Assembly (NCBI RefSeq): GCF_000428865.1
Contig: NZ_AUAT01000019.1
Coordinates: forward strand, 1-46,593
Length of the DNA stretch: 46,593 nucleotides
Direction: 5' to 3'
Origin: Eremococcus coleocola DSM 15696
GTDB taxonomy: Bacteria > Bacillota > Bacilli > Lactobacillales > Aerococcaceae
Shown here one piece after another: positions 25,960-34,691 of this stretch (positions are counted from its first letter, which is position 1; each line of letters opens with the position of its first letter). Under the pieces are notes generated by a model. It had not been told where the DNA came from, searched no databases, and worked only from the letters and a program-made list of their open reading frames with translations. The translations under genes and the position numbers were made by a program.

Positions 25960-26721
25960 ATGACCAATCCAATCAAATTTGATATTAAAGATTTAGATTT
26001 TTATTATGGTGAATTTAAGGCATTAAAAAACATTAATATGGCAATTGAATCCAATAAGGTGACTGCTTTTATCGGACCATCTGGTTGTGGGAAATCAACC
26101 TTTTTAAAAACTTTAAACCGGATGCAAGATTTAGTACCTGGCACTCGGGTGGATGGCTTAATCCGTTTAGACGGTGAAGATATTTACCAAAAAAATTATA
26201 ATGTCAACCTTTTACGTAAACGGGTTGGGATGGTTTTCCAACATCCAAATCCATTTCCCAAAACGATTTATGATAACATTGCTTATGGTCCTCGGACTCA
26301 TGGTATTAAAGACCGTAAGGAATTAGATCGGATTGTTGAAGAAAGTCTTAAAGGCGCTGCTGTCTGGGAAGAAGTAAAGGATAAATTGGACCGTAAAGCA
26401 ACCGATTTATCTGGGGGGCAACAACAACGGATTTGTATTGCTCGGGCGATTGCCAATGATTCAGATGTTTTATTGATGGATGAACCAACTTCTGCCTTAG
26501 ATCCAATTTCCACTAATAAAATTGAAGAATTAGTTCATGATTTAAAGAATAAATATACTGTTATTATTGTGACGCATAATATGCAACAAGCTGGCCGTAT
26601 TTCTGATAAAACAGCTTTCTTCCTAACCGGAGAAGTGGTAGAATTTGATGATACTGAAAAGATTTTTTCTAATCCAGTTGACCAACGGACGAATGACTAC
26701 ATCTCAGGTCGCTTTGGTTAG
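25960..26721 (+). CDS. pstB: Phosphate ABC transporter ATPase PstB
   Basis: A 253-residue ATPase that drives phosphate import. Walker A is GPSGCGKST (about 39-47), the signature LSGGQQQR lies near 148-155, Walker B is [13 protein letters not shown] near 169-181, and the switch His is in [14 protein letters not shown] precedes the ATG by about 7 bases. PstB with PhoU also relays phosphate status to PhoR. A single pstB is present here, whereas several Gram-positive species carry two. Confidence 0.95.
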   Translation: MTNPIKFDIKDLDFYYGEFKALKNINMAIESNKVTAFIGPSGCGKSTFLKTLNRMQDLVPGTRVDGLIRLDGEDIYQKNYNVNLLRKRVGMVFQHPNPFPKTIYDNIAYGPRTHGIKDRKELDRIVEESLKGAAVWEEVKDKLDRKATDLSGGQQQRICIARAIANDSDVLLMDEPTSALDPISTNKIEELVHDLKNKYTVIIVTHNMQQAGRISDKTAFFLTGEVVEFDDTEKIFSNPVDQRTNDYISGRFG

Positions 26722-26750
26722 ATTAAACCCAAAAAGGGAGGAAGTAAGAA

Positions 26751-27410
26751 ATGAGAACGCTATTTGAAGAAGAATTAGTAGACTTATCCAATGATATTAC
26801 GCGTTTAGGTAATGCTGTTGTAGAATCTTTCCATAAAGCAATCAAATCATTTAAAGACGCTGATGAAGAATTAGGCCGAGAATTGATTTCAGATGATTTA
26901 AGAATCAATTACTTAACAAATGAAATTGAGCAAAAAGCCTATAAGATTGTTGCTTTACAACAACCGGTATCCCATGACTTACGTCGGGTCTTTGCGGCTT
27001 TGATTTCATCCAACGATTTTGAACGGATAGCTGACCACTCTGTATCAATTGCTCGTGCTGTAATTAGAACAGAAGGAATTGAAAATCGAGTTGATATTTT
27101 AGATGAAATTATCTTCACGATGCAGAATTTTGTAGGTGAAATGCTGGTTGAAGTGATTGAGGCCCGGGCTAACTATGATGTTGAAGCCGCTAATCGTATT
27201 GCGGCTAAAGATAAAGAAGTCGATGCGCAATTAAAACGTCTCTATCACGAAGCTGCAAAATGGATGCAAGAAAACAAAGAGGATGTTGCTCGCGGAATCC
27301 AATATGTCGGCATTGGTACTAGCTTAGAACGGATTGGGGACTATGTGACTAATATCTGTGAGCGGATTATCTATGTTGAAACTGGTTCGATTATCGAATT
27401 AAATAATTAA
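26751..27410 (+). CDS. phoU: Phosphate signalling protein PhoU
   Basis: A 219-residue all-helical protein made of two PhoU repeats. The metal-binding motifs are DFERIADHSVSIA (about 88-100) in the first repeat and SLERIGDYVTNICE (about 189-202) in the second. PhoU binds the importer and PhoR to damp the Pho response when phosphate is ample. AGGGAGGAAG lies about 8 bases upstream. It is the last gene of the pst transcript; a terminator follows. Confidence 0.94.
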   Translation: MRTLFEEELVDLSNDITRLGNAVVESFHKAIKSFKDADEELGRELISDDLRINYLTNEIEQKAYKIVALQQPVSHDLRRVFAALISSNDFERIADHSVSIARAVIRTEGIENRVDILDEIIFTMQNFVGEMLVEVIEARANYDVEAANRIAAKDKEVDAQLKRLYHEAAKWMQENKEDVARGIQYVGIGTSLERIGDYVTNICERIIYVETGSIIELNN

Positions 27411-27428
27411 ATCATAAAATTATGGATG

Positions 27429-27464
27429 AAAGGGACTTGGGCGAGAGGCTAGGTCCCTTTTTTA
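27429..27464 (+). terminator. Terminator of the pst operon
   Basis: AAAGGGAC (27429-27436) pairs with GTCCCTTT (27453-27460), followed by TTT. Confidence 0.88.
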
Positions 27465-27498
27465 GTTAATCTTAAAGAACTGGAGTCTATTATAATTA

Positions 27499-27533
27499 GA
27501 GCAAGCTTAGGATCATACGATCTAAGCTTGCTC
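27499..27533. other. Strong hairpin upstream of the second Pho promoter
   Basis: GAGCAAGCTTAG (27499-27510) pairs perfectly with CTAAGCTTGCTC, with an inner GATC pairing and one bulged base. It is not followed by a real T run. It lies between the pst terminator and the Pho boxes and may act as an insulator or as a second, weak terminator. Confidence 0.5.
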
Positions 27534-27539
27534 GTTTCC

Positions 27540-27593
27540 TTTACATAAAATTTACATAAAATTTACTAAGAATTTATATTCAGATGGTAAACT
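27540..27593 (+). promoter_or_regulatory. Pho boxes and promoter of the permuted pstS gene
   Basis: TTTACAT, TTTACAT, TTTACTA and TTTATAT start at 27540, 27551, 27562 and 27573, again exactly 11 bases apart. The extended -10 TGG-TAAACT (27588-27593) begins 15 bases after the start of the last repeat, the same offset as at the pst operon. Joint PhoP control of both units is strongly implied. Confidence 0.8.
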
Positions 27594-27670
27594 TAGCTTG
27601 TATCGATGGAAATTGGTCTGTCGGACATTGTTTCTAATACAGAAAAGCAAATTAAAGGAGAGATTTTTTA

Positions 27671-28717
27671 ATGAAAAAATCATTGCAATTCGTATCATCT
27701 GCTGCTTTATTACTTGCTTCTTTTGTGCCAGTTTTCGCACAAGAAGGTCCTATCAATGTAATTTCTCGTGAAGATGGTTCAGGTACTCGTGGCGCTTTTG
27801 TTGAAATCGTTGGTGTTGTTGACGAAAATGGCGACGACATGACTTCACAAGCAGCAAGTATCCAAAACTCAACGAATGGTGTTATGACTACTGTTGCTGG
27901 TGACCCAGCTTCAATTGGTTATATCTCTTTAGGATCTTTAGATGATTCAGTTAAAGCGGTTAAGGTTGACGGCGTTGAAGCAACTGCTGAAAACATTAAA
28001 GCTGGGGACTATGCAATCGCTCGTCCATTTAACGTAGCTTGGAAAAAAGATGGCGAAATGTCTGACGTAGCAACTGACTTCTTATCTTATATCCACTCAG
28101 CTGATGGACAAGCAATCGTTGAAGAAGAAGGCTATATTTCATCTGCTGGTGTTAACGAAGAAGAAGAAGCTGGCTCAGAAGAAGCTGCATCTGAAGAAGG
28201 TTCAGAAGCAGCAGGTTCAGAAGAAGCTGCATCAGAAGAAGGCTCAGAAGAAACTGCATCTGAAGAAGCTGCATCTGAAGAAAGCTCAGAAGAAGCTACA
28301 TCAGAAGAAGCTACATCTGAAGCTGGTTCAGAAGAAGCTGGAGCTGAATTAGCTGCTTATGAAGCTAAAGAAGGCTTAAAAGGTGACATAGAAGTTGTTG
28401 GTTCTACTTCTGTAACTCCTTTAATGGAAAAATTAGCTGAAGAATATATGGGCTTAAATCCAGATGTTAAAATTAACATCACTTCAAACGGTTCATCTGC
28501 TGGTATGGAAGCTGCTATGGAAGGTACCGCTGATTTAGGTATGGCTTCTCGTGAATTAAGTGATGAAGAAAAAGAAGCTTTAGAATTTGATGCAATCGCA
28601 ATTGATGGTATCGCAGTGGTTGTTAACAAAGAAAACGCTGTTGAAGACTTGAAATTAGAAGCTATCAAGAATATCTTCTTAGGCGATGTTGCTGACTGGG
28701 CAGAAGCTGTAAAATAA
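27671..28717 (+). CDS. pstS: Phosphate-binding protein, apparently circularly permuted PstS
   Basis: A 348-residue exported protein with all PstS elements in a swapped order. Residues 1-23 are a signal peptide (VFA-Q cleavage); there is no lipobox Cys. Residues 27-157 match the normally C-terminal part: INVISREDGSGTRGAF, then GDPASIGYISLG, then YAIARPFN and DFLSYIHSADGQAIV. Residues 162-228 are a Glu/Ser/Ala linker. Residues 237-348 match the normally N-terminal part: GDIEVVGSTSVTPL, NGSSAGMEA, TADLGMASREL, IAVVVNK and NIFLGDVADW. The protein ends just where a standard PstS would continue into the GSGTR segment. Phosphate-contacting motifs of both halves are retained, so binding is expected. 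AAAGGAG precedes the ATG. How it stays at the cell surface is unclear. Confidence 0.85.
   Translation: MKKSLQFVSSAALLLASFVPVFAQEGPINVISREDGSGTRGAFVEIVGVVDENGDDMTSQAASIQNSTNGVMTTVAGDPASIGYISLGSLDDSVKAVKVDGVEATAENIKAGDYAIARPFNVAWKKDGEMSDVATDFLSYIHSADGQAIVEEEGYISSAGVNEEEEAGSEEAASEEGSEAAGSEEAASEEGSEETASEEAASEESSEEATSEEATSEAGSEEAGAELAAYEAKEGLKGDIEVVGSTSVTPLMEKLAEEYMGLNPDVKINITSNGSSAGMEAAMEGTADLGMASRELSDEEKEALEFDAIAIDGIAVVVNKENAVEDLKLEAIKNIFLGDVADWAEAVK
28154..28345 (+). repeat. Low-complexity coding repeat (Glu/Ser/Ala linker)
   Basis: Imperfect tandem repeats of units such as GCATCTGAAGAA and GAAGAAGCTGCATCA encode the linker joining the two PstS segments. The repeats also create a spurious Lys/Leu-rich ORF in another frame. 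Such tracts are prone to length change by slippage. Confidence 0.8.
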
Positions 28718-28877
28718 TTATAGATAAATAAATTATTTTCAAGGAGTTGGGTGAAAGCCTAGCTCCTCTTTTTTTATTTTAAAATGCCGGATATAGAGCT
28801 AAGATAAGGTTTTTAAATATACATAAAAGTTAATAATCAAATTACAGACTTGGTTGGGAAATGAGTCTATTTTAAGA

Positions 28878-28903
28878 CGAACATATGTTCAGTATGTTAT
28901 AAT
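28878..28903 (+). promoter_or_regulatory. LexA (SOS) box overlapping the uvrA promoter
   Basis: CGAACATATGTTC (28878-28890) matches the Gram-positive LexA/DinR box (CGAAC-N4-GTTCG). It lies in the -35/spacer region of an extended -10 promoter, TGT-TATAAT (28898-28903), where bound LexA would block transcription. Confidence 0.85.
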
Positions 28904-28943
28904 GTATTTCATAGAGTGAAGTAAGCCAAAAAGGAGTAATTAC

Positions 28944-31766
28944 ATGGTAAAAGACGTAATCAAAGTCAAAGGGGCTCGGACCCATAATCTAAAAAATATT
29001 GATATTGAAATACCCCGGAATAAATTAGTTGTCATGACAGGATTATCTGGCTCTGGTAAGTCGTCGCTTGCCTTTGATACTTTATATGCTGAGGGTCAAC
29101 GACGTTATGTCGAAAGTTTATCAGCCTATGCCCGTCAATTTCTAGGGCAAATGGATAAACCGGATGTCGATTCAATTGAAGGCCTAAGTCCAGCTATTTC
29201 GATTGACCAAAAAACAACTAGCCATAACCCCCGTTCAACCGTAGGTACTGCAACGGAGGTCAATGATTACTTACGGCTTTTATTCGCCCGAGTGGGGACC
29301 CCCTATTGTCCTAACCACCATATTCCGATTGAGCGTCAGTCACCCGAACAGATTGTTGACCGTGTTCAAGCTTTACCAGAACGGACGCGCATCCAAGTGT
29401 TAGCACCCCTGATCCGTAATCAGAAGGGGCAACATGTTAAAGTCTTAGAAAAAACCGCTAAGGATGGCTATGTTCGTGTCCGGGTTGATGGTGAAATTTA
29501 TGATATTACAGAAGTGCCTGATTTAGAAAAAAACAAAAAACATAATATCGAAGCCGTGGTGGACCGGATTGTCATTAAAGAAGGAATTCGGTCACGTTTG
29601 TTTGATTCAATTGAGCAAGCCCTTAGTCTTTCGGAAGGCTATGTGATTATTAATATTTTAGAAGGCGAAGACCTTTATTTTAATGAACATTACGCCTGTC
29701 CTTATTGTGATTTTTCCTTAGACCAATTAGAGCCGCGGCTCTTTTCATTTAACGCCCCTTTTGGGTCTTGTCCTTATTGTGACGGTTTAGGGTCGCGTTT
29801 AACTGTCGATGAAGACTTGGTTATTCCTGACCCCACTTTGACTTTAGAAGAGGGGGCTTTAGCTCCATGGAAAGCTAATGATACCTATTATTATTATTCT
29901 ATGTTGAAAGCTTTCACTGAGAGTGAAGGTATTCCGATGGATGTGCCTTTCAAGGACTTGACTTCAAAACAACAAGAATTGATTAAATATGGCAAACTGA
30001 ATGCTAACTATAAGTTTACCTATAAATCGATGATGGGTAACACCAAGACAACTAAAATGTTAACCTTTGAAGGAATTTTAAATAACATTGACCGTCGCTA
30101 CCGCGAAACTTCGTCTGATTTCGTCCGCGAACAAATGGCGGAATATATGTATGAATTGACTTGTCCTCATTGCCACGGTCAACGGTTAAATGAGCAGGCT
30201 CTGTCTGTTAAGGTAAAAGACTTAAACATTGCAGAAGTCACTGAAAAATCCATCGGAGACTGTCTAGCTTTCTTCCAAAACTTAAGCTTTGACGATAGTC
30301 GCGCTCAAATTAGTCAACCAATTATTAAGGAAATTCACGACCGCTTGACCTTCCTAAATAATGTTGGCTTAGAATATCTGACCCTTTCTCGGGTGGCAGG
30401 CTCCTTATCTGGGGGTGAAGCCCAACGGATCCGTTTAGCAACGCAGATCGGTTCTAACTTATCTGGGGTCATGTATATTCTTGATGAACCTTCCATTGGC
30501 CTCCACCAAAGAGATAACGCCCGTTTGATTGAATCTTTAAAACAAATGCGAGATTTAGACAATACTTTAATTGTCGTTGAACATGATGATGAAACCATGC
30601 TAGAAGCTGACTATATTATTGATATTGGTCCGGGGGCAGGGGAACATGGAGGTCAGGTCATTGCAGCAGGCACACCTAAGCAAGTCATGGCTAATTCCAA
30701 GTCCATAACGGGTCGTTATTTATCTGGTAAGGAGAAAATTGAAATCCCAGACCACCGCCGCCAAGAAGATTTAGGTTGGGTCAAGGTTAAAGGGGCCCAA
30801 GAAAATAATTTACAAAATGTGGATGTGGCCTTTCCGATTGGTCGTTTTACCTGTGTGACTGGGGTCTCAGGCTCAGGTAAATCAAGTTTGGTAAATCGGA
30901 TTTTGAAAATTGCTCTAGCGAAGCGTTTGACTTCTACCAAAGAGAAACCAGGTAAATTTAAAGAAATTACCGGCTGGGAAGGCTTGGATAAGGTGATTGA
31001 TATAGACCAATCCCCAATTGGTCGGACGCCACGGTCCAACCCAGCGACCTATACTTCGGTCTTTGATGATATTCGGGACCTGTTTGCACAAACCAACCAA
31101 GCCAAAATTCATGGTTATAATAAGGGGCGTTTTTCATTTAATACCAAGGGTGGTCGGTGTGAGGCCTGTAAAGGTGCCGGGATTAAGCAAATAGAAATGC
31201 ACTTCCTACCCGATGTCTATGTGCCTTGTGAAGTATGTCATGGCACCCGCTATAATTCAGAAACGCTTGAAGTAACCTATAAAGGTAAGAATATTGCCCA
31301 AGTCTTAGATATGACCATTGAAGAAGCCTTAGACTTCTTTGAAAATATCCCTAAGATCAAACGTAAACTCCAAACCATGGTGGATGTCGGCTTAGGTTAT
31401 GTCCGTCTAGGCCAATCTGCCACAACCTTATCCGGTGGGGAAGCCCAACGGATGAAATTAGCGGCTGAGTTACAACGGGTATCAACCGGCGATACTTTCT
31501 ATGTTTTAGATGAGCCAACCACAGGACTCCATCCAGCAGATATTAAACGCTTATTGGCAGTCTTAGACCGTCTGGTTGAAGCTGGAAATACGGTCGTTGT
31601 GATTGAACATAATTTAGATGTGATTAAGACAGCTGACTATATTATTGATATGGGGCCGGAAGGCGGTGTCGGCGGGGGGCAAGTGATTGCAATTGGCACC
31701 CCAGAAGAGGTGGCTGAGGTGGCTGACTCTTATACTGGCCAATATTTGAAAAAAATTCTAAAATAA
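28944..31766 (+). CDS. uvrA: Excinuclease ABC subunit A
   Basis: A 940-residue DNA damage sensor of nucleotide excision repair. It carries two ABC ATPase modules (Walker [10 protein letters not shown] near 32-40 and GVSGSGKSS near 640-648) and two LSGGEAQR signatures. The zinc modules are CPYC-x18-CPYC near 250-275, CPHCHG near 410, and CEAC/CEVC near 738-764. AAAAGGAG lies about 7 bases before the ATG. uvrB, its usual upstream neighbour, is not here. Expression is probably SOS-inducible through the LexA box. Confidence 0.98.
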   Translation: MVKDVIKVKGARTHNLKNIDIEIPRNKLVVMTGLSGSGKSSLAFDTLYAEGQRRYVESLSAYARQFLGQMDKPDVDSIEGLSPAISIDQKTTSHNPRSTVGTATEVNDYLRLLFARVGTPYCPNHHIPIERQSPEQIVDRVQALPERTRIQVLAPLIRNQKGQHVKVLEKTAKDGYVRVRVDGEIYDITEVPDLEKNKKHNIEAVVDRIVIKEGIRSRLFDSIEQALSLSEGYVIINILEGEDLYFNEHYACPYCDFSLDQLEPRLFSFNAPFGSCPYCDGLGSRLTVDEDLVIPDPTLTLEEGALAPWKANDTYYYYSMLKAFTESEGIPMDVPFKDLTSKQQELIKYGKLNANYKFTYKSMMGNTKTTKMLTFEGILNNIDRRYRETSSDFVREQMAEYMYELTCPHCHGQRLNEQALSVKVKDLNIAEVTEKSIGDCLAFFQNLSFDDSRAQISQPIIKEIHDRLTFLNNVGLEYLTLSRVAGSLSGGEAQRIRLATQIGSNLSGVMYILDEPSIGLHQRDNARLIESLKQMRDLDNTLIVVEHDDETMLEADYIIDIGPGAGEHGGQVIAAGTPKQVMANSKSITGRYLSGKEKIEIPDHRRQEDLGWVKVKGAQENNLQNVDVAFPIGRFTCVTGVSGSGKSSLVNRILKIALAKRLTSTKEKPGKFKEITGWEGLDKVIDIDQSPIGRTPRSNPATYTSVFDDIRDLFAQTNQAKIHGYNKGRFSFNTKGGRCEACKGAGIKQIEMHFLPDVYVPCEVCHGTRYNSETLEVTYKGKNIAQVLDMTIEEALDFFENIPKIKRKLQTMVDVGLGYVRLGQSATTLSGGEAQRMKLAAELQRVSTGDTFYVLDEPTTGLHPADIKRLLAVLDRLVEAGNTVVVIEHNLDVIKTADYIIDMGPEGGVGGGQVIAIGTPEEVAEVADSYTGQYLKKILK

Positions 31767-31770
31767 TCTT

Positions 31771-31812
31771 AAAAAAATAAATATAGGTCTTGGGGCCTAT
31801 GTTTATTTTTTT
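31771..31812. terminator. Terminator after uvrA
   Basis: AAAAAAATAAATATAGG pairs with CCTATGTTTATTTTTTT (one mismatch). The A and T tracts flanking a short GC core allow function in both directions. Confidence 0.88.
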
Positions 31813-31818
31813 GCTTCT

Positions 31819-31827
31819 TGGCATAAT
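31819..31827 (+). promoter_or_regulatory. Extended -10 promoter of the liaXY-like pair
   Basis: TGG plus CATAAT (31822-31827). No clear LiaR binding palindrome was identified. Confidence 0.4.
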
Positions 31828-31869
31828 AGTGAATGTAGACAAGGATATTTATAGCTAGGAGGAATCAGG

Positions 31870-33246
31870 ATGAATGAAAAAGAACGTATTATTGAATTAG
31901 TTAAAAATAAAGTCATCAGTATGGAAGAAGCCTTAGACTTATTAGAAGCAGCAAAAAGAGATGATCTAGCAGAAGATTTAAATGATCAAGCGATTGAAAA
32001 AGATCAACATGACCATAGAACAATGGATAACCGCCAAGAAACTGACGCTAAAATCGCTGAATTAAAAGCAGCCTTAAGTAAAAATCAAGAGAGCTTGACC
32101 ATTGCTCAACAACGTCTAAGAGAAGTGGAAGTTTTAGTGGAATTAGAAGGCGAAAGTTCAGAATTATCACAACAATCTGAACAACTCACCGCTGAGATTA
32201 ATGATTTGAAAGAAAAAGAAGCAACTATTGAACAGGAATTAAACCAATTATCTGGTAGTCATAAGTCATATCAAGACATCCGGACGACCCTGAATGATAA
32301 TGCCAAAAAGTATAGTCAGACAGCCCGTGATTTTGCCAATGAATCTAAGAAATTAGGCCAAAGTCTACGAGACCAAGTGAATGATTTCGTTAAGGGCTTT
32401 TCAAGCAAGGATGTGAATCTTTCTTTCAAAATCCCATGGGTACGGACCCAAAAATTAAATCATACTTTTGATTTTTCAGAAACTAACTTTGAAGATATCG
32501 ATGTACGCTTATTCAATGGGTCAATGACCGTGAAAACCAGTGAGGATGACCAAGCCCACCTTAGCGCTGAATTAAGACTCCATGGTAACTTTGAAGAAGC
32601 CAGTGTCGATGATTTTATGAGATATGCTAAACTGGAAGTGATTGAAAACACCTTAGTCTTAGATATCCAATCCCCTTATGTATCGATGGATGGCATTTTA
32701 TCTGTACCAGCTAAAGCATATAAAGCAGGACGTTTTGAATTAACCAATGGTGATTTAGTGGTTAAGGGCATAGAAGTTAAAAGCTTGGATTTAATTAATC
32801 GCAATGGCGATATTAGAGTGGCTGACTGTCATGCTGATAAGTTAGACCTTGATAATTTAAATGGCGATATTAATGTTGAAAGTTCAGACATTGATATGAT
32901 CATGATTTCCTGTTTAAATGGGGATATCCGTCTAGAGGATAATCTAAAAGACGTAACGGTTGATGGTAATAATTCGGATATTTATGTAACTAAGCGGAAT
33001 CAAGAAGTTGGCAAGTTACGGATTAATACTTTAAGTGGCGATATTAAAGTGGCCATTCCTAAAGCCTTGGGTCTTAAAGGTAAGGCTAAAAGTAACCAAG
33101 GTAAGGTCCAAAGTCGCCTTGATCAAGTCACCACGATGCAGGCGACCAAATCCTTTACTTTTGACCGAGGAAGTGAAAACGGACAAGTTGAGCTTGCTTT
33201 AGAAACTATGATTGGTAATATTTTCTTAAAAGATACTGAATTTTAA
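31870..33246 (+). CDS. liaX: LiaX-like envelope stress protein (SHOCT-like, coiled coil, DUF4097)
   Basis: A 458-residue protein resembling enterococcal LiaX, a surface protein that senses daptomycin and antimicrobial peptides. The N-terminus MNEKERIIELVKNKVISMEE is a short SHOCT-like helix pair. A long coiled coil follows (about 55-130). From about residue 190 a DUF4097 beta-helix shows repeated GDI/GDL units (NGDLVVKG, NGDIRVAD, NGDINVES, SGDIKVAI). There is no signal peptide or membrane segment, as in other members. AGGAGG precedes the ATG, and a PspC-domain gene follows 20 bases downstream, the LiaX-LiaY order. The name is by resemblance. Confidence 0.78.
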   Translation: MNEKERIIELVKNKVISMEEALDLLEAAKRDDLAEDLNDQAIEKDQHDHRTMDNRQETDAKIAELKAALSKNQESLTIAQQRLREVEVLVELEGESSELSQQSEQLTAEINDLKEKEATIEQELNQLSGSHKSYQDIRTTLNDNAKKYSQTARDFANESKKLGQSLRDQVNDFVKGFSSKDVNLSFKIPWVRTQKLNHTFDFSETNFEDIDVRLFNGSMTVKTSEDDQAHLSAELRLHGNFEEASVDDFMRYAKLEVIENTLVLDIQSPYVSMDGILSVPAKAYKAGRFELTNGDLVVKGIEVKSLDLINRNGDIRVADCHADKLDLDNLNGDINVESSDIDMIMISCLNGDIRLEDNLKDVTVDGNNSDIYVTKRNQEVGKLRINTLSGDIKVAIPKALGLKGKAKSNQGKVQSRLDQVTTMQATKSFTFDRGSENGQVELALETMIGNIFLKDTEF

Positions 33247-33265
33247 TTAGAAAGAGTGAATAACT

Positions 33266-33571
33266 ATGATTAAATTATATAAATCATCAACTGACCGTAA
33301 ACTTTTTGGAGTATGTGGGGGGTTAGGTGAAGCTTTTAATATTGACCCAACCATTCTCCGGATTATCTTCTTTATCGGTGCCTTTGGTTCGGGTTCGGTC
33401 CTATTCTGGGTCTATATTGCCTTAGCTGTTTGTCTGCCAAATGATTACGAAGTTAAGGGGCGTGGTCATAAGAAGGGAAATGCTGGCTGGTCTTGGCCAG
33501 AATCTAAAGACAACAACCATAACCGCCGTGATGTGACCCCTGATTCTGAGGATGACTGGAGTAACTTCTAG
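33266..33571 (+). CDS. liaY: PspC-domain membrane protein (LiaY-like)
   Basis: A 101-residue protein. The PspC domain covers about residues 3-60, with KLFGVCGGLGEAFNIDPTI and one membrane segment ending WVYIALAVCLPND. The C-terminal 40 residues are hydrophilic and charged. PspC-family proteins such as enterococcal LiaY link envelope stress to membrane remodelling. GAAAGAG is a modest ribosome binding site. The third gene of the enterococcal cluster, liaZ, is absent: a terminator follows directly. Confidence 0.8.
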   Translation: MIKLYKSSTDRKLFGVCGGLGEAFNIDPTILRIIFFIGAFGSGSVLFWVYIALAVCLPNDYEVKGRGHKKGNAGWSWPESKDNNHNRRDVTPDSEDDWSNF

Positions 33572-33596
33572 GTCGAAATTGTAGGAGAAAATAATT

Positions 33597-33629
33597 GGGA
33601 TTGGGCAAAAAAGCTCAATCCCTTTTTTA
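33597..33629 (+). terminator. Terminator of the liaXY-like pair
   Basis: GGGATTGGGC (33597-33606) pairs with GCTCAATCCC (33613-33622) with one wobble, followed by TTTTTT. Confidence 0.92.
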
Positions 33630-33690
33630 GTTACTTAGCAACCCTTGTCTGACAATCTCGGGAATGCCAGGGGAGAATTGGGGAATAAAC

Positions 33691-33719
33691 TTGTTATTTT
33701 ACTTAAAAATTTCTATACT
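33691..33719 (+). promoter_or_regulatory. Promoter of the hprK operon
   Basis: TTGTTA (33691-33696), 17 bases, TATACT (33714-33719). It lies inside any longer hprK reading frame starting at 33645, supporting the start at 33750. Confidence 0.7.
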
Positions 33720-33749
33720 TTAATAGAACGAGCAAAAAGGAGGAAATTT

Positions 33750-34691
33750 ATGTCTAACACAGTGAGTGTCAAAGAATTAACCTCTACTCTGGCAGTAGAT
33801 ATTGTATATGGTCAAGAATTTGAAAACATAATAATTAAATCCAGTGAAGTTTCCCGTCCTGGCTTAATTTTAACCGGCTATATTGATAATTACCCCCATG
33901 AACGGGTGCAGTTAATTGGTCGGACGGAAATGGGCTTTTTGAATAGTAAAACTAGTGAAGAACGACAAGAAATTTTTAAAAATCTGTGTACCGTGGACAC
34001 CCCTGCCATTATTATTGCCCGTGGGATGGAAGTGCCCCAAGAGTTAATTCCGATTGCTGATAAATATCAAATTCCAATTTTATCAGCCCGGTCTAAAACA
34101 TCTCGCGTGTTGGCTAATGTAACCAATTTCTTAGAAACCTATCTAGCAGAACGGGTCTCCAAGCATGGGGTCTTTTTAGAGGTTTATGGGATGGGGGTTC
34201 TCCTAGTGGGCGCTTCTGGGGTGGGTAAGTCAGAAACCGCCTTGGAATTAGTTCAAAGAGGGCACCGCTTAGTGGCGGATGACCGGGTCGAACTTTATCA
34301 GATTGATGAGCTAACCTTGATGGGAGAAGCGCCTGAAATCTTACAAAATTTACTAGAAATCCGAGGGCTTGGGATTATCAATGTGATGACCCTTTTCGGG
34401 GTACGGTCAGTTAGTCGTAAACGTCGGCTGGATTTAATCATTGACCTAAGAATTGATGATGGTACCATTGAATATGACCGCTTAGGTTATGACCATGAAT
34501 ATGAAAAAATCTTTGAGGTGAATGTACCGAAAATTAAAATTCCAGTTAAACTTGGTCGTAACTTGGCCGTTATTATTGAATCAGCCGCGATGAACTTCCG
34601 GGCATCTGAACTTGGTTTTGATGCCAAAGAAGAATTTACCCGTCGCTTAGATGCATTGATTCTTTCTAATCGTGAGGTGGAGCATGATTAG
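33750..34691 (+). CDS. hprK: HPr kinase/phosphorylase
   Basis: A 313-residue regulator that phosphorylates HPr on Ser46 when glycolytic intermediates are high and removes the phosphate when they fall, controlling CcpA-mediated carbon repression. The P-loop GASGVGKSE lies at about 154-162, a conserved His in KHGVFLEVYG at about 139, DDRVEL just after the P-loop, and the family signature EIRGLGIINV near 205-214. AAAGGAGG lies 6 bases before the ATG at 33750. It overlaps lgt by 8 bases and heads an hprK-lgt-gpsA unit. Confidence 0.96.
   Translation: MSNTVSVKELTSTLAVDIVYGQEFENIIIKSSEVSRPGLILTGYIDNYPHERVQLIGRTEMGFLNSKTSEERQEIFKNLCTVDTPAIIIARGMEVPQELIPIADKYQIPILSARSKTSRVLANVTNFLETYLAERVSKHGVFLEVYGMGVLLVGASGVGKSETALELVQRGHRLVADDRVELYQIDELTLMGEAPEILQNLLEIRGLGIINVMTLFGVRSVSRKRRLDLIIDLRIDDGTIEYDRLGYDHEYEKIFEVNVPKIKIPVKLGRNLAVIIESAAMNFRASELGFDAKEEFTRRLDALILSNREVEHD

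Noticed and set aside
28104-28352. An 82-codon Lys/Leu/His-rich plus-strand ORF inside the phosphate-binding gene
   Set aside because: It is the +1 frame reading of the GAAGAAGCT-type linker repeats and has no ribosome binding site.
33645-33749. N-terminal extension of HprK
   Set aside because: The promoter (33691-33719) lies inside it and the ATG at 33750 has a perfect AAAGGAGG; family members begin there.
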